Source of the DNA: Bacillota bacterium
GTDB taxonomy: Bacteria > Bacillota > Desulfotomaculia > Desulfotomaculales > Desulfallaceae
NCBI GenBank assembly: GCA_023439185.1
Contig: JAEXOR010000034.1
Span: 1-64,000 of the forward strand
Length of the DNA stretch: 64,000 nucleotides
Direction of reading: 5' to 3'
This document shows, piece after piece, positions 1 through 7,855 of the stretch; the stretch's first letter is position 1; every line of letters starts with the position of its first letter. A program made the position numbers and the translations under genes. Under the pieces are notes generated by a model that saw only the letters and a program-made list of their open reading frames with translations, ran no database searches and was not told the DNA's origin.

Positions 1-58
1 GTAGCTTGAGTATACCTTGTGCTCCTTTGACTATCAATGTACAGCCTGTGCGGAAATA

Positions 59-120
59 GTGTTCAATCTCGGCGGTCTAGGTGTTCAACTTCGGCGGTTT
101 AGGTGTTTTTTCTCAGCGGA
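59..120. repeat. Tandem ~22-bp repeats, possible IS21-type element end
   Basis: Two near-identical 22-bp units lie at 59-80 and 81-102 (both GTGTTCAA..TCGGCGGT..AG). A decayed third unit follows at 103-120. They sit exactly where the truncated hydrolase reading frame begins. IS21-family ends are known to carry several direct repeats, so this may be the outer end of such an element whose body lies left of the window. No transposase is visible, so the assignment is inference. Confidence 0.4.
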
Positions 121-534
121 ATATCCATACATCTTACTGCCAAAGGATATAATGCAAAAACTTTAAGTATTCCTGATCGCATTGCCGGGGTTATGGACAG
201 CAATATAGTGAATAAGAATAAATTGTTTAATGACAGTTATCAGCTTGGCGGCGTTCAGATCGCTGTTTCCAAAGGTTTAAGAGATAAGCTCGCCACTGAT
301 TCCGGTACCTTAAACGATTATTCCGGCGCCATCAATCGAGCGCTAAGCGAAAGCTGGCCAACAATAGTTGAGCTCATGAAGAAGATTAACAATAATAAAT
401 CTCAAGGGTTTTTAAATAAGTTTAACCCTGAAAAGCGCAACTTCGATAAGAAAATCCAAAAAGTATTAGAAAAAGGCGCAAAAAATCCCAAGGAACTAAT
501 TAAAGATGTTAAAGTAGTATCAGAAGAAGAGTAG
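103..534 (+). pseudogene. Truncated poly-gamma-glutamate hydrolase-like gene (3' fragment)
   Basis: The frame encodes only the C-terminal part of a poly-gamma-glutamate hydrolase-family (PF05908-like) protein. Its segment IAGVMDSNIVNKNK...GGVQIAVSKGLR aligns with LAGISPDNIVNRD...RGVQIEISEGLR of the convergent gene at 727-1467. The N-terminal half, with the histidine motifs (AIHGG, SIHGC), is missing. The frame opens with residues read from the adjacent tandem repeat, with no convincing ribosome-binding site. A charged tail of about 40 residues follows the conserved block and is absent from the other copy. I infer that an insertion or deletion at about position 103-125 removed the 5' half. Confidence 0.6.
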
Positions 535-726
535 GGAGTGTCCTAAGTGGTAGTGTAAATGGGTAATCCTGCCTGCATAGGGTGATACTAATAAAGGCTC
601 TTGCCTACCAGGAGGATAGGACTCTGCTGGAGAGCAACCCGAGCGTCTGGTAGGATTCTGCGGGGATAACGGGGGTGGTATCAGCCACCCTTGTTTTCCT
701 TCCCAAAAGCGTTTATCCTATGTCAT
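535..726. other. Structured gene-free spacer between two hydrolase genes
   Basis: This 192-base stretch has no supported reading frame. It contains an 8-bp inverted repeat (CCTACCAG at 604-611, CTGGTAGG at 647-654). The left edge (537-565) has a GTGTAAATG motif, and a related CATTTACAT lies in inverted orientation at 724-732. This is reminiscent of the ends of a small non-autonomous element, but the match is too short to be firm. Confidence 0.35.
673..700 (+). terminator. Possible terminator hairpin
   Basis: GGGTGG and CCACCC arms pair around a 6-base loop at 673-690 and are followed by TTGTTTTCCTT. It could end rightward transcription from the hydrolase remnant. The T-tract is interrupted, so this is moderate evidence. 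Confidence 0.4.
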
Positions 727-1467
727 TTACATATTGTTGACTGCCTCACTTATTGCGAAAACATAGCTGTTCAAGCTATGCTTATTCGTCGACAAAAACT
801 TTGTCCTTAAGCCCTCTGATATTTCTATCTGTACTCCCCGTTCGTCTATATCTCTATTCACTATGTTATCTGGCGATATACCGGCCAGCTCCTTCGGAGC
901 ATCTTTCACAGTAAAACCATGCTTAGTCAGAGATTCTTTTATTTTGTTTGCCAATTCAGTGTCCCGGCCTCCGATATAGGTGAATTCTTTTGAACCGGTA
1001 CACCCGTGGATTGATAATGTCCTTTTAGATTTAGAAACCATTTGCAATGCAACTGATTCAGCGAATTTATCCGAGGGAACATGTAGTGCAAAATTATCTG
1101 TGCTTTTTAAACCCAAAAATGAATAATAGTTGTAATTATTATGGGAAGCTAAGGCATAAGCTAATTCAGTAGTACCTTTTTCAATTTTACCTCCATGAAT
1201 TGCGACAACTGTAACATTAGAATCGGTTTCATTAACCTCAATTCCATAATCAATATCTTTTTGAGAATCTAATAAATTTCTTAAATCATCAAGTTCATTT
1301 TTTTGTTCTTTTATTTTTTCATTTGCAATATCTAACTGTTTTTCTAGTGTTTTATTCTCATCTTTCAATTTTGCGCCTTCGTATTTTACATAACTTGAAT
1401 AACCGATCAATAAAAGTAATAATAAAGCAAATACCTTAATTATTGTAACATGCTTTCTTATGTTCAA
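727..1467 (-). CDS. Membrane-anchored poly-gamma-glutamate hydrolase-like protein
   Basis: About 246 residues from a TTG start preceded by AGGAAGG; a longer frame exists but its first 45 residues look non-coding. Order: a short basic N-terminus, one hydrophobic segment (about residues 10-26) acting as signal anchor, a charged coiled-coil stalk (about 30-65), then a poly-gamma-glutamate hydrolase-family domain with VVAIHGGKIEKGTTELA and SIHGC, whose histidines fit the zinc amidohydrolase family. Such enzymes cut gamma-linked polyglutamate. Placement outside the membrane is inferred from the anchor. It lies downstream of the NlpC/P60 gene on the same strand, so both may act on cell-surface polymers. 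Family assignment comes from motif recognition. Confidence 0.7.
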   Translation of the reverse strand: MNIRKHVTIIKVFALLLLLLIGYSSYVKYEGAKLKDENKTLEKQLDIANEKIKEQKNELDDLRNLLDSQKDIDYGIEVNETDSNVTVVAIHGGKIEKGTTELAYALASHNNYNYYSFLGLKSTDNFALHVPSDKFAESVALQMVSKSKRTLSIHGCTGSKEFTYIGGRDTELANKIKESLTKHGFTVKDAPKELAGISPDNIVNRDIDERGVQIEISEGLRTKFLSTNKHSLNSYVFAISEAVNNM

Positions 1468-1556
1468 CTCTTCCTTCCTCTTGGCAATGCTTTTCAAGCT
1501 TGCCGGGTTTCTGCGCCGCCACCATATGCTTATTAAGCAAAAGTTGACTAAGTTGA

Positions 1557-3566
1557 CTATTGTAATACATATCGTCTTGCTCCAACATATCGTGGAGTCC
1601 AATAACTATCCGAGATATTAAGATCACGAATTGCTACGCCTTCAGATTCTGTTACGATGATAAACTGCCCATTTCCAATATATAATCCCGGTAGCAGTAC
1701 CTTGCCGGGTCCCTCAAAGAATAGAACATCTCCAATATTTAGATCTTCCCTTTTTATTTCTTTTCCTAAAGCCCATTGTTGAGATGAGTATCTTGGTAGA
1801 TCAATGTCTGAACCTGTTTTCATAACGTATTGTATAAACCCGGAGTGATTAAAGCCTTCTTTGGTATTTCCTCCTGCCAAGTAACGTATACCCAGGGTTT
1901 TATATGCTTCTTCAACGGCTTTAGAATCCAGCCTTAAACTAAGCGAGTCAAAGCGCTTTACTACTGCAAGGCGATCCAACAGATTTTGTCCTAAATAGCT
2001 GATTGTAGTCATACCTTCATCGCCAGATGCATGAATTATATAATTATTCCCCAGATAAATGGCAGCATGTGATATCCCTTCCCGCCATTTTCCTGTAAAA
2101 TAAATCACGTCTCCAGGACGCTTGTCTTCAAAATCGATAGTTTCGCCTACTTCACACTGCTTATAAGTTATGCGAGGCAAATAAATGTTTTTAGCGTCTC
2201 TAAAGACTGTCTGAACTAAATAAGAACAGTCAAAACCATTTATTGTATCGCCACCTAGCAAATAAGGAGTTCCTATATATTTCATTGCTTCCCGAATAAC
2301 TAAATTCTCATGTTCCTTATAATTTTCCGGCCGAGAATAATATATATCAGCCGCCGTTAGCCGTTTTGCACCTACATATATACCTGACCAATACTCACTC
2401 TCAATATCCCTTTCCGCAACTCCTTCTGTAGTCTGAACTATAAACATACCATTTCCTTTATAAATACCAGGTATCAGACTGCTTCCCTGGAAAAACACCA
2501 AGTCTCCCGGTTGAAGCTCTTCTTGAGGAATGGATTGGCCTATTTCATAGATCCTATCGGAAAAGACAGATAGTTGTACGTTAAGGGTATTTTTAAAAAC
2601 ATAACGTACAAAATTAGTCGTATTAAAGCCTTCGGTCGGTGAATTTCCCTCCGGATTATAGGGTGTTCCAAGCAAGTCCATAGCCTTTTCTACAATTGGA
2701 TTGCTTACGATGTCTTCCTCAATAATATTGTTAGTAAACCGTCTTGCTCCCAGCAGCCTGGATTTCCAATCATCACTGGTTTCCAGATCTACTACAGCAA
2801 CCCCATTCGTTGTAACAATAACAAAAACACCATTATCTATGTAAATTCCTGACAGTCGCACATTGCTGCCTTGAAAGAATAGTACATCACCAGATTTAAT
2901 ACCAGCCGTATCTACTTCCATACCTACTCGCCATTGTTCGTTCGATGTTCTGGGCAAATCCAGTTTGTTTACTTCACTAAAAACGTATTGTACAAAACCT
3001 GAATGATCAAAACCATTTGGCTTATTACCTCCAAATTCATAAGGAGATCCTACTAATTCAAGGGCTTTTACGGCTACAGGATTTAATTCATTAGCTATAT
3101 TTGTGTAACGCCTTGCACCTTTATACCGCTCACTCCAATAGGAATCTTCTGCTATATTCCTTTTTACTACACCTTCATTAGTCGCTACAACGATAATGAT
3201 ATCATCGCCTTTATATATTGCCGGTATTAGGTTTTCGCTTCCAGTAAAGAAAAGAACATCTCCAGGCTGTATTTCACTACGTCCTATAGGTTTACCCAGT
3301 TTCCATAACTGTGCAGGTGATCCGGGGAGAACTATACTCTCTCCCTCTCTAAATACATACTGAATAAACCCGGTGCTATTAAATCCTTCCTCCGGCGTAT
3401 TTCCCCCTTGTTCATAGGGTTTGCCGATTAAACTTTCGGCAAGTAAAACCGTTTGAATTTCTGTCTCATCATTATAAGCATAGGATGGGCTTGTAACAGT
3501 TAACAGGATCAATAGGATTAGCCATATGACATTTAGCTTTTTAAATTGGTTCATTTTAAAATCCAC
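1557..3566 (-). CDS. Secreted protein with five NlpC/P60 repeats, one catalytic
   Basis: 669 residues from a GTG start with GAGGT upstream. Residues 8-30 are a signal peptide (WLILLILLTVTSPSYA). Five NlpC/P60-type units follow, at about 36-155, 163-280, 289-405, 420-540 and 547-669. NlpC/P60 enzymes cut gamma-D-Glu-diamino acid bonds in peptidoglycan peptides with a Cys-His-polar triad. Only unit 4 keeps it: Cys447 in GFDCS, His500 in SHAAIYLG and His512. The matching Cys is Ser64, His188, Thr316 and His574 in units 1, 2, 3 and 5, and the His500 position is Ile or Leu in all four. The four inactive copies may bind wall. Composition is clearly more AT-rich than the cob cluster to the right. 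Confidence 0.85.
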   Translation of the reverse strand: MDFKMNQFKKLNVIWLILLILLTVTSPSYAYNDETEIQTVLLAESLIGKPYEQGGNTPEEGFNSTGFIQYVFREGESIVLPGSPAQLWKLGKPIGRSEIQPGDVLFFTGSENLIPAIYKGDDIIIVVATNEGVVKRNIAEDSYWSERYKGARRYTNIANELNPVAVKALELVGSPYEFGGNKPNGFDHSGFVQYVFSEVNKLDLPRTSNEQWRVGMEVDTAGIKSGDVLFFQGSNVRLSGIYIDNGVFVIVTTNGVAVVDLETSDDWKSRLLGARRFTNNIIEEDIVSNPIVEKAMDLLGTPYNPEGNSPTEGFNTTNFVRYVFKNTLNVQLSVFSDRIYEIGQSIPQEELQPGDLVFFQGSSLIPGIYKGNGMFIVQTTEGVAERDIESEYWSGIYVGAKRLTAADIYYSRPENYKEHENLVIREAMKYIGTPYLLGGDTINGFDCSYLVQTVFRDAKNIYLPRITYKQCEVGETIDFEDKRPGDVIYFTGKWREGISHAAIYLGNNYIIHASGDEGMTTISYLGQNLLDRLAVVKRFDSLSLRLDSKAVEEAYKTLGIRYLAGGNTKEGFNHSGFIQYVMKTGSDIDLPRYSSQQWALGKEIKREDLNIGDVLFFEGPGKVLLPGLYIGNGQFIIVTESEGVAIRDLNISDSYWTPRYVGARRYVLQ

Positions 3567-3730
3567 ATACTTTACCTCGCTTGTCGCAGCTAAGACTCCC
3601 GCGTCAAACTTTACTTAAGCTGCAAGATCTTGTTGGTTCGGCATGTTACTCAGCTTTCCATTTAAGTTTGCTTAACGGGCCATTTCCAAATATATGTGCC
3701 GGGAAGCGGGTGCATGACCAAAAGTGTTTT
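3567..3730 (-). promoter_or_regulatory. Possible structured leader of the NlpC/P60 gene
   Basis: Read on the minus strand this 164-base spacer has CCGCTTCCC near its 5' end and GACAAGCGAGG just before the start codon, so a short closing helix (CGCTT/AAGCG) can form. Purine-rich conserved-looking pieces such as GCTGAGTAACATGCCGAACC lie between. NlpC/P60 genes are classic targets of the c-di-AMP (ydaO/yuaA) riboswitch, but I could not match the full consensus by eye. Only the possibility is recorded. Confidence 0.3.
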
Positions 3731-4363
3731 TTACACCGGGGGAATCAACCCGGTTCCCAGGTGGCTGATGTCATTATACAGCATCAGGATGGCCTTATCC
3801 CAACCGTAAAATTCCATAATCGTCAGCGAAGCGTTGTCCTGGCGCAGGCGCCAGTAATAATTCAGGTCCAGACCCAGTGCCGTGCCCACGATACTCCTGA
3901 TGACACCACCGTGGGCAACCACGCACACATGCTCATCGGGATACTTGTTTATAATCCCTTTGATGGAGGCGGTGGCGCGGGCCGCCATTTCGGCGAGGGT
4001 CTCGCCGCCCGGGATCCTTGTTTCAAAGGGATTGGCCCACCAAGCCGAGGATTCCTCGCTGTAACGCTCCTTGATCTCTTTAGAGGTTAAACCTTCCCAG
4101 TCGCCGAAACTGATTTCTTCCAACCCTTTAACCACTTCCACCGGTTTACCATGGGACGCGGCAATCAGTTCCGCGGTTTGCCTGGCCCGGGACAGACCGC
4201 TGGAGAAAAAAGCGGCGAAATTGTAACATTCCAGGCGGCAGCCCAGGGCCCGGGCCTGTTCTATTCCCTGCCCGCTGAGCGGAATATCGGCCCGGCCCTG
4301 AAACCTGGCGTCCTTGTTCCAAATTGTTTCACCGTGTCTGATCAGATGTATCCGGCAGCCCAT
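3731..4363 (-). CDS. cobC: Alpha-ribazole phosphatase (histidine phosphatase family)
   Basis: 210 residues, the usual size. The N-terminal phosphoglycerate-mutase signature is IHLIRHGETIWN (catalytic His in RHGE). Further conserved parts are the SGLSRARQTAELIA block, the acidic E of LEEISFGDWEG and a second histidine in CVVAHGGVIRS. In cobalamin synthesis this family removes the 5' phosphate of alpha-ribazole phosphate (or of cobalamin phosphate) at the lower-ligand stage. The family also contains unrelated phosphatases; the assignment rests on being last in the cob cluster, one base after cobD. ATG with GGGGTA upstream. Confidence 0.85.
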   Translation of the reverse strand: MGCRIHLIRHGETIWNKDARFQGRADIPLSGQGIEQARALGCRLECYNFAAFFSSGLSRARQTAELIAASHGKPVEVVKGLEEISFGDWEGLTSKEIKERYSEESSAWWANPFETRIPGGETLAEMAARATASIKGIINKYPDEHVCVVAHGGVIRSIVGTALGLDLNYYWRLRQDNASLTIMEFYGWDKAILMLYNDISHLGTGLIPPV

Positions 4364-4364
4364 T

Positions 4365-5459
4365 TTATACCCCTTCCATAGCTCCTCTCAGTGCTTCAAG
4401 CAGCACTATATTTTCACGGCGCGACCTGACCGCCACCCGGATATACCGGTGGTCCAGGCCGCTAAAAGTGGAGCAGTCCCTTACCAGCACGCCGTTTTTG
4501 GCGGTCTGCGCCGCCAGTGCCGTGGATTTGACGTCACCGCGGGTGATTTTGACCAGCAGGTAGTTGGCCTCGGCTTTAAAGGCCGACAGACCCGGGATCA
4601 GTGATATCGAGCGGCACAGAAATTCCCGTTCCTCTTGCACCAACTGCCTGGTTTGCTCCATGTATTCCCTGTCCGACAGGGCGGCGGTTCCCGCCACCTG
4701 AGCCAGGATATTGACGCTCCAGGGGTCTTTCAAAGTTTCCAGTTTTTTAATGATCGGCGCCGAAGCAACCGCCACGCCCAGCCGCAGGCCCGGGACGGCA
4801 AAGAACTTGGTCAGCGAGTAAAGCACCACCAGTCCCGGATTGTTTTCCAGCAGCGGCAGTACAGTGCACTGCCGGGCGTCCGTTACGAAATCCATAAAAG
4901 CTTCGTCCACCACCACTGTTTTACCTGCCAGAGTCGCTTCTTCCACAATGGGCCGGAGCAGGGCGTTTTTTTCCACTCTGCCGGTGGGGTTGTTGGGGTT
5001 GCAGATGAATATCGCGTCCGCCTTTTTTAACTCTCGTATCAGGCTCACCACCGGCAGCGCGAATCCGCCCTCCTCACGCATGGGCACTTCAGTTACCGTG
5101 CCCCCGGCGGCCGTAACCGCCTCGGCATATTCGATAAAAGTGGGTTGCGGTACCACTACCTTCCGGCAGCCGATCACCCTGGCCAGCAGATATATTAATT
5201 CCGACGCGCCGTTGCCGGGCAGCATATTTTCCTCGGGTACCCCCAGGTAAACAGACAGAGCCCGCCGCAAATCGCCGCAGCGGGGATCGGGATAATGTTG
5301 AATTAGACCCAGGCTGTCCTTGATGGCCGCCAGTGCCGCCGGCGGCGGACCAAGGGGGTTGATACTGGCGCTAAAATCATAAATATCACCGACAGAACCG
5401 CCCCTATTCCTGGCCGCTCCAAAGATATCCCCGCCGTGGCGGTATTCGGTATGCATCAT
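4365..5459 (-). CDS. cobD: Threonine-phosphate decarboxylase (CobD-type aminotransferase fold)
   Basis: 364 residues of fold-type I PLP enzyme, closest in form to CobD and histidinol-phosphate aminotransferase. Visible features are DFSASINPLGPP near the N-terminus, the ICNPNNPTGRV motif, the D of VVDEAFMDF and the PLP lysine in LYSLTKFFAVPG. The reaction makes (R)-1-amino-2-propanol phosphate, the linker joined to the corrin ring by the neighbouring CbiB. The ATG is chosen because it overlaps the cbiA stop as ATGA and follows GGAGGAGGG; the frame is open 13 codons further upstream. A HisC role is less likely inside this cluster. Confidence 0.87.
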   Translation of the reverse strand: MMHTEYRHGGDIFGAARNRGGSVGDIYDFSASINPLGPPPAALAAIKDSLGLIQHYPDPRCGDLRRALSVYLGVPEENMLPGNGASELIYLLARVIGCRKVVVPQPTFIEYAEAVTAAGGTVTEVPMREEGGFALPVVSLIRELKKADAIFICNPNNPTGRVEKNALLRPIVEEATLAGKTVVVDEAFMDFVTDARQCTVLPLLENNPGLVVLYSLTKFFAVPGLRLGVAVASAPIIKKLETLKDPWSVNILAQVAGTAALSDREYMEQTRQLVQEEREFLCRSISLIPGLSAFKAEANYLLVKITRGDVKSTALAAQTAKNGVLVRDCSTFSGLDHRYIRVAVRSRRENIVLLEALRGAMEGV

Positions 5460-6847
5460 TGAGCTTTTTCCCTCCTCCGCCGGCGGTACGCCGCGCATGA
5501 CGCCAAAAACCCCCGGGCCGCCCCGGGTGAACCGGCAAAATGGATATGCAGGTACGTAGCCAGCAGGTTGCCGGCGGCGTGACCATCCGGGCGACCGTCA
5601 CTGCCGCCTGGTTTGCACAGCCGGTAAGCCGGTGTAAGCCCGGCTCCTTCAATGCGGGAGTAATGGAATTCGTGCCCCCGCAACGCGGCGCCTGCGGGCA
5701 CCAGTATATTGTCACACAGCGCGGTTGCCGTCACGTAGCCCAGTGCCACCCTTTTTTGTTCCATGCGGCAGCGAACCGGCAGAATACCCGCGCCGGCCCA
5801 TTCCCGCCCGGCAAAATCAACAATACTGCCGCAAAGGTACATCAACCCCCCGCATTCGGCGAAAAGCGGCAAACCGTGTTGCACACGAAATTGCAAATCA
5901 GCAGCGAAGGATTTATTGCTCCCGAGCTGTTCCAGAAACATTTCCGGAAAACCGCCGCCGATATACAAACCGTCCAGCTCTTCAGGCAGCGCCGGGTCGT
6001 CCAGGGCGCTGCAGTAAACCAGTTCCGCCCCCAGGGCTTCAAGCAAATCCAACCCGTCCCGGTAATAAAAATTAAAAGCCCTGTCCCTGACTATGCCCAG
6101 GCGTACAGGTTCACCGGGCTGCACGGCAAAAATTTTTGTTTCCGCCATGGTATGCCGGACGCCCCCGGCCAGCCGGATAATTTTTTCCATCTCCAGGTGC
6201 GGAGCCACCCGGTGGGCCAGTGCTCGCACCAGTTCTTGCACCGCCCCGGTTTCCGCGCTGGGCACCAGCCCCAGGTGCCTTTCGGGCATCCGCAAATCCA
6301 GGTTCCGGGGTATTCCCCCCACCACCGGAACCCCGGTCCTGTCCTCAATGGCGGTTTTAAGCACTTCCAGGTGACGCGGCCCGGCGATCCGGTTCAAGAT
6401 CACTCCTGCCAGGGGCACACCTCCGGGCAAACGGGCGAAACCCCACACCACCGCCGCGGCGCTGGCCGCCATGGAACGGGCATCCACAACCAGCAGCACC
6501 GGGCACCGCAGCATTTCCGCCACCCGGGCCGAGCTTCCCTCGTCGCCGGAGCCGACACCGTCGTAAAGGCCCATCACGCCTTCTATAACGCTGATATCGG
6601 CGTCCGCGGCGGCCCGCTGAAAAACCTCCCGTACCCCGTCCCGGCCCAGGAAAAAAGCATCCAGGTTCCTGGAAAACCGGCCGGTGGCCACCTGGTGAAA
6701 ACCCGGGTCTATGTAGTCCGGCCCCACCTTAAAGGGCTGGACTTTTAAACCCGATTCGCCCAGCGCGGCCATCAACGCGGTGGCGATGGTTGTTTTGCCC
6801 GCTCCGCTGTGCGTGCCGGCAATCAATATGCGCGGATAATCACCCAC
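5456..6847 (-). CDS. cbiA: Cobyrinate a,c-diamide synthase
   Basis: About 463 residues, normal for CbiA/CobB. The N-terminal dethiobiotin-synthetase-like domain has the P-loop AGTHSGAGKTT and the later VIEGVMGLYDG. The C-terminal class I glutamine amidotransferase domain has GGFPEMFLEQL and the nucleophile in FAECGGLMYLCG. It amidates the a and c carboxylates of cobyrinate using glutamine and ATP. A GTG start preceded by AAAGGAG is preferred over an upstream start that would overlap cbiB. It overlaps cobD by four bases, so the two are probably translationally coupled. Confidence 0.9.
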   Translation of the reverse strand: MGDYPRILIAGTHSGAGKTTIATALMAALGESGLKVQPFKVGPDYIDPGFHQVATGRFSRNLDAFFLGRDGVREVFQRAAADADISVIEGVMGLYDGVGSGDEGSSARVAEMLRCPVLLVVDARSMAASAAAVVWGFARLPGGVPLAGVILNRIAGPRHLEVLKTAIEDRTGVPVVGGIPRNLDLRMPERHLGLVPSAETGAVQELVRALAHRVAPHLEMEKIIRLAGGVRHTMAETKIFAVQPGEPVRLGIVRDRAFNFYYRDGLDLLEALGAELVYCSALDDPALPEELDGLYIGGGFPEMFLEQLGSNKSFAADLQFRVQHGLPLFAECGGLMYLCGSIVDFAGREWAGAGILPVRCRMEQKRVALGYVTATALCDNILVPAGAALRGHEFHYSRIEGAGLTPAYRLCKPGGSDGRPDGHAAGNLLATYLHIHFAGSPGAARGFLASCAAYRRRRREKAQ

Positions 6848-6869
6848 TGCCTGAATACTCCTTTCCCAA

Positions 6870-7850
6870 TCAAAAAACCGGACTTGCCCAAAGCCACCGG
6901 GCCGCCAGCACAAAAACCGCCCCCCAGAGCACCGCGGCCAGTGCTCCCTGATAAAGCATATCCACCGCTTGGGTAATATGGTCCGGCCGCAGTTCTTCGC
7001 AGGGCTCGCCCATGAAGGCGCGGTGGGAAACCACGCCGCCGTATACGTTTCGACCGCCCAGCCGGATACCCAGCGTACCGGCCATCACCGATTCCGGGAT
7101 GCCGCTGTTGGGGCTGGGGTGCCCGGCCGCGTCCCGGCGCCAGGTCTGCCGGGCCCGCCGCCAGTTCCGGTTGGAAAACCAGGCGGCGAATAAAAGTACC
7201 CCCCCCGCCAGGCGGGCCGGCACGTACCCGGCCAGGTCGTCCAGCCTGGCCGATGCCCAACCCAGGTGCAGGTATTTTTCATTTTTATATCCCAGCATGG
7301 AATCCAGGGTGTTTATAGCCCGGTAGGCCATGGCCAGGGCCGGGCCGCCCAAAAAGGCGTAAAAAAGGGGGGCTGCCACCGCGTCGACAAAATTTTCCGC
7401 CACTGTTTCCACGGTGGCCCGGGTCACGTCCCGGCCATCCATGTCGGCGGTATCCCGGCCCACAATCATGCCCACCTGCCGGCGGGCCCCCGGTAAATCG
7501 CCATCGGCCAGCAGCTGTTTTATCTCCCGGGCCGCCACCGCCAGCCCCTTTGTGGCAATGGTTGTGGACACCAGCCAGGCGCCAGCCAGCAGGAACAGCA
7601 ATTGGTTTACCTCCCGTAAAGCGTAAAGCAGCAGGGCGGTGACCGCGAAGCTGCCCCCGGCGACAACGGCGGCCAGAATTACACCGGCCGCTTTCAGACC
7701 CGCCGGCGAATGAAACAGCTTCCTGGCCGCGCTCTCCAGCCGGGCTATGCTTTTGCCGATTAGCACCACCGGGTGCGGCAGCCGGGGCGGATCTCCGATT
7801 AAAATATCAATGAGGTATCCCATTAGGGCTTGCCAAAAAAATATCAGCAT
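6870..7850 (-). CDS. cbiB: Adenosylcobinamide-phosphate synthase, membrane protein
   Basis: 326 residues, the expected size. The family start DILIGDPPRLPHPVVLIGK follows an N-terminal hydrophobic stretch. Several membrane segments are visible (for example AAGVILAAVVAGGSFAVTAL and the C-terminal GALAAVLWGAVFVLAA). Conserved blocks include VGRDTADMDGRDVTRA, TVETVAENFVDAVAAPLFYA and the DSMLGYKNEKYLHLGW signature. It condenses adenosylcobyric acid with aminopropanol phosphate, the product of CobD next door. It starts five bases after cobQ ends. Confidence 0.92.
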   Translation of the reverse strand: MLIFFWQALMGYLIDILIGDPPRLPHPVVLIGKSIARLESAARKLFHSPAGLKAAGVILAAVVAGGSFAVTALLLYALREVNQLLFLLAGAWLVSTTIATKGLAVAAREIKQLLADGDLPGARRQVGMIVGRDTADMDGRDVTRATVETVAENFVDAVAAPLFYAFLGGPALAMAYRAINTLDSMLGYKNEKYLHLGWASARLDDLAGYVPARLAGGVLLFAAWFSNRNWRRARQTWRRDAAGHPSPNSGIPESVMAGTLGIRLGGRNVYGGVVSHRAFMGEPCEELRPDHITQAVDMLYQGALAAVLWGAVFVLAARWLWASPVF

Positions 7851-7855
7851 CTGTT

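Noticed and set aside
1436..1627. 63-codon minus-strand frame between the hydrolase and NlpC/P60 genes
   Set aside because: It overlaps both neighbouring genes in another frame and shows no motif.
5540..6748. 402-codon plus-strand open frame
   Set aside because: It lies antisense to cbiA, whose P-loop and glutaminase motifs are intact; no recognisable domain.
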